Origin: an uncultured Eubacteriales bacterium
GTDB taxonomy: Bacteria > Bacillota > Clostridia > Oscillospirales > Acutalibacteraceae
NCBI GenBank assembly: GCA_934667845.1
Contig: CAKUMQ010000017.1
Span: forward strand, 1-47,118
Reading direction: 5' to 3'
DNA: 47,118 nucleotides
The stretch's first letter is position 1. The number at the start of each line of letters is the position of its first letter. This document shows, piece by piece, positions 41,208-47,118 of this stretch. The notes beneath the pieces were generated by a model. It made no database searches and was not told the DNA's origin. It worked only from the letters and a program-made list of their open reading frames with translations. A program made the position numbers and the translations under genes.

Positions 41208-42269
41208 GTGCGTAATGCGGACAGTCGGTTTTTCTACGGCGGCTATGACGGGGGACGGTGTCGGGTCTATCCGCGGGACTGGTATACGCTCGACAGCCGC
41301 GTGGTGCTGCTCAAGGGCGGCGCGGGCACGGGAAAATCCACGCTCATGCGGGCGGTGCTCGCGCAGTGGCAGCGGCAGGGGCGGGAGACGGCGGCATTTT
41401 TCTGCGGCTCCGACCCCGCGTCGCTCGATGCGGTGTGCACCGCCGACCGCACGCGCTGCGTGCTGGACGCCACGGCGCCGCACGCCGTCGAAGCGCGTTT
41501 TCCCGCCGCCGTTGAGCGGATCGTCGATCTCGGCAGCGGGCTGTCCCGCCCGCTTTTGCGGGAGCGGCTGCCCGAGCTGGCGGTCTTGGCGGAGGAGCAG
41601 CGGGCGCTGCGGCAGAGTGCGGGGGAAAAGCTGCGGATCGCGGCGGAGACGGCGCGGCGGGAGTGTGCGCTGACCGGAGAAGGGGTCTCCGCCGCTTTGC
41701 TGACCCGCTGCGCCGCCCGGCTCTCGGGGCAGCTGTTCGGCAGGGAGCGCGGGCGCGAGGGCGAGCGGCGCGCCTACTTGAGCGGGGTCACGCCGGACGG
41801 TATGCTCTGCCTGTATGAGACGATGACGGCGCTCTGCCCGCGCATTTTTGTGCTGGAGGGGGCGGCAGGCGCGGCGCAGCGGCTGATGCAGCTTCTGCGG
41901 CAGCGGGCGGCGCAGGCGGGGCTTCTGACCGTGGCGTGTCCCTGCGCTTTGCGGCCGGAATGCATCGAGCATCTGCTGTTGCCTGCCGTCGGGGCGGCGG
42001 TGACGACATCCGGCCCGTTCCACAGTGTGGATTTTCCGGTCTACCGGCGGCTGTATCTGCCGCGGTATCGGACTGAGCCGCTTTCCGCCGCCGCGCGGCA
42101 CGAGCGGGAGCGGCTCACAGCGGTGCGCGGGCAGCTCTGTACAGAGGCGGCGGCGCTTCTGCGCGCGGCGCGGCAGCGGCATCAGCGGGAGGAGGAGCTG
42201 TACGGTTCCGCCATGGATTGGGCGGTCGCCGACGCGCTGACCGAGGAGGTCTGCCGCTTCCTTGCCTGA
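41208..42269 (+). CDS. P-loop ATPase of the PRK06851 type with degenerate second ATP site
   Basis: 353-residue protein built as two related halves. The first half has RVVLLKGGAGTGKSTLMRA (Walker A, Lys43), AAFFCGSDPASLDAV and LDATAPHAVE. The second half repeats the pattern from about residue 211: RIFVLEGAAGAAQRLMQLL, TVACPCALRPECIEHL and VTTSGPFHSVDF. In the second half the Walker A Lys and Ser/Thr are replaced, so only the first site should bind ATP. Relatives in clostridia are uncharacterised. The start is GTG 41208 with GGGGGGATGACC upstream. No signal peptide. GC-rich, with many Arg/Ala residues in the coiled middle part (about 120-190). Confidence 0.82.
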   Translation: MRNADSRFFYGGYDGGRCRVYPRDWYTLDSRVVLLKGGAGTGKSTLMRAVLAQWQRQGRETAAFFCGSDPASLDAVCTADRTRCVLDATAPHAVEARFPAAVERIVDLGSGLSRPLLRERLPELAVLAEEQRALRQSAGEKLRIAAETARRECALTGEGVSAALLTRCAARLSGQLFGRERGREGERRAYLSGVTPDGMLCLYETMTALCPRIFVLEGAAGAAQRLMQLLRQRAAQAGLLTVACPCALRPECIEHLLLPAVGAAVTTSGPFHSVDFPVYRRLYLPRYRTEPLSAAARHERERLTAVRGQLCTEAAALLRAARQRHQREEELYGSAMDWAVADALTEEVCRFLA

Positions 42270-42290
42270 CGGGCGGGGCTGCGGTGCCGC

Positions 42291-43643
42291 TTAAAGCGCA
42301 GACGGTGAGTTTTTGCGCCGGAGCAGGATCAGCCACCCCGCGTTGACCAGCAGGATGGTCGCCGCCCAGGAAAGCGGAAACGCGTGATACAGCATGGGGA
42401 GCGTGGGGGCGGCGCGGAATACCGTGCCGATCCAGATGATGCGGAACGCACAGGTGCCGATCACGGTGGCAGCCGCCGGCCAGAGGGCGTGACCGCTGCC
42501 GCGCATGACGCCCGCCGGGATCTCATACAGGCTGCACACCGGTTCAAACAGCAGGATACACAGGATGCGGACGGCGGCGCTGTCGATGATCGCCCGATCG
42601 GGGGTAAACAGACCGGAGCAGGCGTTGCGGAACAGCACGATCGTAAAGATCGGGACCGCGCTGCAGACCGTTGACAGACCGAGACAGTACAGGAATATGG
42701 TTTTGCAGCGCGCCGTCTGTCCGGCAGCGGCGTTCTGCCCGATAAAGGTGGTCGCCGTCTGCCCGAAGGCGGTAATGATATAATAGGTGAAGTATTCAAA
42801 GCTCATGGCGATCGTGCTGCCGGCGATCGCCGTTTCGCCGAAGCGGTTGACCGACGCCTGTACAAACATATTGGCAAAACAGAACACGGCGCCCTGCACG
42901 GCGGACGGAACGCCTGATTTCAGCATGGCCGCCGCAGAGGAGACCATGCCGCGCAGCCCGCCGAAAGACAGGCAGCGCGGCTCGTCCTTTGCCAGACGAA
43001 AAAGAACCAGAACGGCGGAAAACAGGGTGGATATCCCCGTTGCGGCGGCGACGCCTGCGACATCCGTGCGCAGCACGACGACAAAAAACACGTTCAGCCC
43101 CACGTTGATAACGCCCGACAGCATTAGGGCGAAAAACGGATACCGGCTGTCTCCGCGCGCACGCAGGACGGCGGCGCCGAAGTCGTACAGCAGCAAAAAC
43201 GGGTAGCCGAGCAGATAGATCCGCAGATACTGTTCCGCCGGGCGGAAAATGCTGTCCGGCGTGCGGAGCAGCCGCAGAAGCGGCGCTGCGGCGCCCTGTC
43301 CCGCGATCAGTCCGAACAGCCCGATGAGGACTGCCAAACACACGGCGGTGCGTATTGCGGACGGGATCCCGCTTTTGCGGCCCTTGCCGATCAGCGCGGC
43401 GACGTGGACGTTGACGCCGACGGAAAGTCCGGCAGACAGCGCGACGATCAGCGCGACGGTCTCCGTGTTGGTGCCGACTGCCGCGAGGGCGTTTTCGCTG
43501 CCGAAGCGGCCGGCAACGGCGGTGTCCGCCGCATTGAACAACTGTTGGACAATGCTGCTCAGGGCAATGGGGATCGTAAACCGCAGCAGCTGCCCCGCGA
43601 GCGGGCCGTGCAGCAGATCCATGGGTGCTTTTTTCCGTAACAT
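42291..43643 (-). CDS. MATE-family multidrug/Na+ exporter
   Basis: 450-residue membrane protein with about twelve helices, exporting drugs or other organic cations against sodium or protons. The N-terminal signature PIALSSIVQQLFNAADTAVAGRFG (about 22-45; read PIALSSIVQQLFNAAD and AVAGRFG) and the repeat in the second half around FAFGQTATTFIGQNAAAG are typical. The start chosen is ATG 43643, eight bases after GGGGGAGG; ATG 43649 is only two bases from it. It is divergent from a LysR gene, the likely regulator, and convergent with the P-loop ATPase gene (21-base gap). Confidence 0.93.
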   Translation of the reverse strand: MLRKKAPMDLLHGPLAGQLLRFTIPIALSSIVQQLFNAADTAVAGRFGSENALAAVGTNTETVALIVALSAGLSVGVNVHVAALIGKGRKSGIPSAIRTAVCLAVLIGLFGLIAGQGAAAPLLRLLRTPDSIFRPAEQYLRIYLLGYPFLLLYDFGAAVLRARGDSRYPFFALMLSGVINVGLNVFFVVVLRTDVAGVAAATGISTLFSAVLVLFRLAKDEPRCLSFGGLRGMVSSAAAMLKSGVPSAVQGAVFCFANMFVQASVNRFGETAIAGSTIAMSFEYFTYYIITAFGQTATTFIGQNAAAGQTARCKTIFLYCLGLSTVCSAVPIFTIVLFRNACSGLFTPDRAIIDSAAVRILCILLFEPVCSLYEIPAGVMRGSGHALWPAAATVIGTCAFRIIWIGTVFRAAPTLPMLYHAFPLSWAATILLVNAGWLILLRRKNSPSAL

Positions 43644-43675
43644 GAGCATATCCTCCCCCGAAAAGGTCTTGTCAC

Positions 43676-43681
43676 AGTATA
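43676..43681 (-). promoter_or_regulatory. -10 element of the MATE gene
   Basis: Minus-strand TATACT about 33 bases before the start codon, with only a weak T-rich -35 region that overlaps the side of the candidate LysR site, consistent with activation. Confidence 0.45.
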
Positions 43682-43713
43682 CACGAGGTGATAAAATAGA
43701 AAAAGCGAATAAT

Positions 43714-43728
43714 ATAGATAAAATCTAT
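43714..43728. promoter_or_regulatory. Candidate LysR-type operator (T-N11-A box)
   Basis: ATAGAT-AAA-ATCTAT is a perfect interrupted palindrome with T and A eleven bases apart, the classical LysR box, placed in the 106-base gap between the divergent MATE and LysR genes. Confidence 0.65.
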
Positions 43729-43749
43729 CGAAGAATGGAATGGATAGCC

Positions 43750-44655
43750 ATGGAGACACCGCTCAACAAATACCGGGCTTTTGTCAAAACCGTGGAAAAG
43801 GGCAGCTTTACCAAAGCGGCAGAGGCGCTCAACTATGCCCAGTCCTCCGTCAGCAAGATGGTGGCGGATCTCGAGAGCGAATGGGGCATGACGCTGCTCG
43901 AGCGGAGCAAAAACGGCGTCCGCCTGACCTCGGCGGGGGAGCAGCTTCTGCCGTATCTGCGCAGGCTGCTGAGCGGGTATGCCGAGCTTGAGGGGCAGGT
44001 CTGCCGCATGAAAGGGATCGAGAGCGGCGTTGTGCGCATCGGCACCTTTGCGAGCGTCGCCATACACTGGCTGCCGAAGCTGTTTGCCGGACTGCAGAGA
44101 GACTACCCCGGCATCGAATGTGAAATGCTGCTCGGCGATTACGGCGAGGTGGAGCGCTGGATCGACGAAGGGCGGGTCGACTGCGGCTTTCTGCGGCTGC
44201 CGACGCTGCCGAAATTCGATACGGTGCTGCTCAAGCGGGACGAGTACAAGGCGGTGCTGCCGGTCGGTCACCCCCTCGCGGAAAAACCGACGGTGGCGGT
44301 CGAGGATCTGGAGGGTGTGCCGTTTCTGCTGCTGGAGCACGGCGGGAAAACGGAGGTTTCCGCCCTGCTGGAGACGCACGGCGTGCATCCCGACATACGG
44401 TTTACCACCTGGGAGGATTTCGCGATCATGGCGATGGCGGAGCGCGGGCTGGGCATCGGCATCCTGCCGGAGCTGATCCTGCGCCGCATTCCCTATCGGG
44501 TGGCGATCCGGCCGCTTGCAGAGCCGTTTTACCGGCAGATCGGTCTGGCAATGAAGGATCGCGCGCACCTGACGCCCGCCGTCCGCAAATTTACGGAATA
44601 TCTGCCGCTTTGCGTGGCAGAGGGGGAGGCGGCTGACAGCGGCAAAGAGCCGTAA
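43750..44655 (+). CDS. LysR-family transcriptional regulator
   Basis: 301-residue regulator. The winged helix-turn-helix is at residues about 5-62 (FVKTVEKGSFTKAAEALNYA, SSVSKMVADLE, LLERSKNGVRLTSAGEQLL), and the effector-binding domain runs from about 90 (VVRIGTFASVAIHWLPKL) to 295. GLGIGILPELILRRIP is typical of the second subdomain. The start is ATG 43750; ATG 43735 is possible, and neither has a strong ribosome site. Divergent from the MATE exporter, which it probably controls through the palindrome at 43714-43728. Confidence 0.92.
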   Translation: METPLNKYRAFVKTVEKGSFTKAAEALNYAQSSVSKMVADLESEWGMTLLERSKNGVRLTSAGEQLLPYLRRLLSGYAELEGQVCRMKGIESGVVRIGTFASVAIHWLPKLFAGLQRDYPGIECEMLLGDYGEVERWIDEGRVDCGFLRLPTLPKFDTVLLKRDEYKAVLPVGHPLAEKPTVAVEDLEGVPFLLLEHGGKTEVSALLETHGVHPDIRFTTWEDFAIMAMAERGLGIGILPELILRRIPYRVAIRPLAEPFYRQIGLAMKDRAHLTPAVRKFTEYLPLCVAEGEAADSGKEP

Positions 44656-44658
44656 GAC

Positions 44659-44700
44659 CGGACGGCGGGGGCGGCTTTTTGCGGGGGCGTCCGCTTTTTT
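44659..44700 (+). terminator. Terminator after the LysR gene
   Basis: CGGACG (44659-44664) pairs with CGTCCG (44688-44693), with further G/C pairing inside, followed by six T residues (44695-44700), four bases after the stop codon. Confidence 0.75.
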
Positions 44701-44721
44701 CGGTGAAGTGCCAAGAAAGTC

Positions 44722-44750
44722 TTGCAATAACGGCAACGATATGGTATGAT
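44722..44750 (+). promoter_or_regulatory. Promoter of the second GH2 gene
   Basis: TTGCAA (44722-44727), 17 bases, extended -10 TGG-TATGAT (44745-44750). Transcription would begin near 44757, leaving a leader of about 378 bases before ATG 45135. Confidence 0.7.
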
Positions 44751-44751
44751 A

Positions 44752-45134
44752 GAAACAGTTTACAACCGAAGGGATCCTGTCGGCTGCCGGACAGGGGGCT
44801 TTTTGCCGCCGCCGACAACGGAACGGCCAGATCCCCGGGGCGCCGCCGGCGGGGAAAGCGGGCGGCATTTTGCCGGAAGCCGGGCAGCGTACCGCCGGGC
44901 GACCGGCGCGTGACGCGGATACGGGCAGATACGGCAGCCCGAAAGGGCGGCGGGGGGCGTATTCCGCGGCATATGGAAACAGTTTCTATTTTTTCATCCG
45001 ACGCCGGGCGGCTGAAAAAGGCGGCGCTTGCCGTTCTTCCTCTGTGCGTGCGGTGACCGCGCGGCGGACGGGGAGAGGGAAACGCCGTGCGGACGAAAAA
45101 ACACCGGTTATTTTAACAGATAAGGGTGGCGCTT
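44752..45134 (+). promoter_or_regulatory. Long leader of the second GH2 gene with repeated GAAACAGTTT
   Basis: No convincing gene lies in this stretch of about 380 bases. GAAACAGTTT occurs at 44752-44761 (at the predicted transcription start) and again at 44976-44985, where it is part of a palindrome (GAAAC-A-GTTTC). The leader is GC-rich with several possible stems, for example GGGATC near 44770 with GATCCC near 44833. No known riboswitch consensus was recognised. The repeats could be paired operators. Confidence 0.4.
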
Positions 45135-47118
45135 ATGTGGACAAAAGAACTGAACGGACACTGGCTCGTTTGTCGATCGGCCCGCACCGCGGACACGGCG
45201 GAGGTCAGCGACCTGATGCCGTCTGACGGCGGCTGGATGGATGCCGTTGTGCCGGGGGATATCCACAATGACCTGCTGCAAAACGGGAAAATAGCGGAGC
45301 CGTTTTATTCCGATAACCTTTTCGGCTGCCGGGACGTGACCGAAAAGGACTGGATCTATAAAAAGACGTTCACGCTGACGGCGGAGGAACTACTGCCGCA
45401 CAGCGAGCTGCAGTTTGACGGCATCGACACCTATGCGGATCTGTTCCTCAACGGGCGGTATCTCGGCTCGACGGAGAACATGTTCCGGCAATACACCTTC
45501 GACGTGACCGACTGCCTGCGGGCGGGGGAAAACGAGCTGTATGTCTACTTAAAGTCCGTCAAGAGAAAGATGCGGCAGTATCCGTCGGAGGGCTATTTCG
45601 GCTGCTTTAACGTGCCGCGCATCTTCATGCGCAAGGCGCAGTGCCATTTTTCCTGGGACTGGGCACCGGATTTTCCCGCCACCGGCATATGGGAGAGCGT
45701 GCGGCTGACTGGCTACCGGCATACCAAGCTCGCCTCGCTGGCGGTGCGCACGCTCTGCACGGGGGAGATCAGCTTCTTTGCGGAGTGGGACTATCCCACG
45801 TTTTCCCGTGCTGCGGATGTCAAAAAGGAGCTACTCCTCACTGTGTTTGACCCGGACGGCGGAAAAGCGGCGGAAAAGCATGTGGACGTGACGGCGTGCA
45901 GGGAGAATTTCACGGTCACGGTCGAGCACCCGCAGCTTTGGTGGCCGCAGGATCTGGGCGACCCGGTGTTGTACCGCTATGTGCTGGAGTATTACGAGGA
46001 CGGTAGTTTAGCGGACAGGCGCGGGGGCGAATGCGGCATACGGGAGATCACTTATCGGGAGCGGCCGCGCGCCGCCGAGGGGGGCTTCACCTGCGAGCTG
46101 CTGGTCAACGGCGTGCCGGTGTTCCTCAAGGGCGCCAACTGGGTGCCGCTGGACATCCTGACCGGGTGTATCCCGCAGGAAAAATATGCGCGTGTGCTCC
46201 GACTCGCCAAGAAGGCGGGCTACAACTGTCTCAGGGTCTGGGGTGGTGGCATTTACGAAAAAGAGGTGTTTTATGCCCTTTGCGACCGGCTGGGCATTTT
46301 GGTGTGGCAGGATCTTATGTTTGCCTGCGGAGAGGTGCCGGACGATGCGGCGGGCTTTGCGGATCGGGTGATCCCGGAGGTCGAGTATCAGATCAAACGG
46401 TTGCGTAACCACGCCTGCCTGGCACTGTGGACGGGCGGCAACGAGCGGGTCGACGGGATCGACCGGCAAAACCGCCGCGGCGACCGGCTGATCAATTACA
46501 CGCTGAACGGCATGGTCGCCTATCTGGACCGCACCCGCCCGTATTTTTCCTCCAGCCCCTGGGGCTACGGCGTCAGCAGCAACGGGCAGGATTCCGGCGA
46601 CGCGCACTGCAACAGCTTTCAGGCGGCGATGGATGCCCATGCGCTGCCGCGCTTCCGGGACATGCTGATGCACTTTACCGCGCCGATGGTCTCGGAGATC
46701 GCCGTGCAGGGCTGCTCCTCCGTGCGGTTTTTGAAAACGTTTCTGAAGGACAGCGAGCTGTGGCCGCCGAACGACGTGTGGGATCTGCACATGACCCGCA
46801 ACCCCTATGACGGAACGGGAAAGACGTTTTGTCAGCAGCAGCGGGAGGCGGCAGAGGCGCTGTTCGGCCCCTCCGACGCGCTCGCGCCGTATGTGCAGAA
46901 AAGCATGGCGGTGCACAGCGAATTTGTCAAGGCAGAGATCGAGTTTCACCGCACCAGAAAGGGCAGCTGCTCCGCCGCCATGCTGTGGATGTTTTCCGAT
47001 ATCTGGCCCTGCGGCACCTGGGCGGTCGTGGAGCACAATCTGTTGCCCAAGGCGGCGTATTACAGCCAGAAACGCGCCAACCGCCCGGTTCTGCCCGCCA
47101 TTGTGCAGACGACAGAGG
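45135..47118 (+). CDS. Beta-mannosidase, glycoside hydrolase family 2 (partial, 3' end outside window)
   Basis: 661 codons visible of a GH2 exo-glycosidase; probably about 150-200 codons are missing. There is no signal peptide, so it is cytoplasmic. The jelly-roll domain has LNGHWLVCR, VPGDIHNDLL, WIYKKTF and LQFDGIDTYADLFLNG; a Cys-Asn motif follows, then FSWDWAPDFPATG. The barrel has KGANWVPLDIL and RVWGGGIYEKE. Glu437 in GGNERVDG is the acid/base and Glu521 in MVSEIAVQG the nucleophile. VPGDIH and FSWDW favour beta-mannosidase over other GH2 activities. The start is ATG 45135 behind AAGGGTGGCGCTT. It is related to but clearly different from the operon copy at 4926-7439, and is separately regulated. 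Confidence 0.9.
   Translation, partial: MWTKELNGHWLVCRSARTADTAEVSDLMPSDGGWMDAVVPGDIHNDLLQNGKIAEPFYSDNLFGCRDVTEKDWIYKKTFTLTAEELLPHSELQFDGIDTYADLFLNGRYLGSTENMFRQYTFDVTDCLRAGENELYVYLKSVKRKMRQYPSEGYFGCFNVPRIFMRKAQCHFSWDWAPDFPATGIWESVRLTGYRHTKLASLAVRTLCTGEISFFAEWDYPTFSRAADVKKELLLTVFDPDGGKAAEKHVDVTACRENFTVTVEHPQLWWPQDLGDPVLYRYVLEYYEDGSLADRRGGECGIREITYRERPRAAEGGFTCELLVNGVPVFLKGANWVPLDILTGCIPQEKYARVLRLAKKAGYNCLRVWGGGIYEKEVFYALCDRLGILVWQDLMFACGEVPDDAAGFADRVIPEVEYQIKRLRNHACLALWTGGNERVDGIDRQNRRGDRLINYTLNGMVAYLDRTRPYFSSSPWGYGVSSNGQDSGDAHCNSFQAAMDAHALPRFRDMLMHFTAPMVSEIAVQGCSSVRFLKTFLKDSELWPPNDVWDLHMTRNPYDGTGKTFCQQQREAAEALFGPSDALAPYVQKSMAVHSEFVKAEIEFHRTRKGSCSAAMLWMFSDIWPCGTWAVVEHNLLPKAAYYSQKRANRPVLPAIVQTTE

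Noticed and set aside
44752..45134. Known riboswitch (cobalamin, ZTP or similar) in the leader
   Set aside because: No conserved box of these classes could be found; stems are expected by chance at this GC content.
44679..45226. Open frames in the leader of the second GH2 gene as possible small proteins
   Set aside because: Two overlapping frames of low-complexity Arg/Gly-rich sequence, without ribosome sites; one runs into the GH2 gene in another frame.
1..47118. CRISPR arrays, tRNA or rRNA genes, insertion sequences
   Set aside because: No regular spaced repeats, no cloverleaf-like sequence with CCA region, no transposase motifs or terminal repeats were noticed on either strand.

Overview
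The window comes from a GC-rich anaerobic member of the Bacillota, most likely class Clostridia (Oscillospirales or a relative). Supporting signs are strong AGGAGG-type ribosome binding sites, sigma-A promoters, and the clostridial housekeeping string yceD - rpmF - radical SAM/DUF512 - der - plsY - gpsA. Lipoproteins with Thr/Ala-rich linkers and binding-protein-dependent sugar importers without their own ATPase fit the same picture. No rRNA, tRNA, CRISPR array, insertion sequence or phage gene was seen.

Layout. (1) 1-3121: a visibly AT-richer carbohydrate module. It holds a D-psicose/D-tagatose 3-epimerase-type enzyme (cut by the window edge) and an L-fucose isomerase-like protein, with a divergent PocR/AraC regulator. 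A LOG-family nucleotide hydrolase follows at 3221-3757. (2) 26391 down to 3871, minus strand: thirteen closely spaced genes that look like one 22.5-kb operon, ending in a terminator with a perfect 16-bp stem. Order: SGNH esterase, 950-residue fused solute-binding protein, two permeases, NHL/TPR/Yip1 membrane protein, DUF5696 protein, two more permeases, 1149-residue repeat surface protein, solute-binding lipoprotein, GxGYxYP lipoprotein, GH2 beta-mannosidase, GH172 glycosidase. (3) 26501-31594: an AraC regulator with a near-consensus promoter, and a convergent two-gene operon (second GxGYxYP lipoprotein and a membrane-anchored sialate-O-acetylesterase-like protein). A 16-bp sequence is repeated exactly in front of both operons. 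(4) 31879-37161: housekeeping genes for phospholipid synthesis (gpsA, plsY), ribosome assembly (der), a radical SAM protein, L32 and YceD. (5) 37310-40321: a Gfo/Idh/MocA dehydrogenase and a sugar epimerase, with a divergent AraC regulator. (6) 40405-44655: an AIM24 protein, an internally duplicated P-loop ATPase, and a MATE exporter divergent from a LysR regulator. (7) 45135 to the end: a second GH2 beta-mannosidase, cut by the window edge, behind a leader of about 380 bases.

How it may work together (inference). Regions 2 and 3 look like a glycan-capture system. Lipoproteins and the large surface protein bind or trim an O-acetylated glycan outside the cell. Two permease pairs import oligosaccharides, powered by a shared ATPase encoded elsewhere. 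Cytoplasmic GH2 and GH172 enzymes then cut beta-mannosyl and furanosyl linkages, and the SGNH enzyme may remove ester groups. The NHL/Yip1 protein, the fused binding protein, the DUF5696 protein and the repeat surface protein have no assigned function and are the most promising novel parts.
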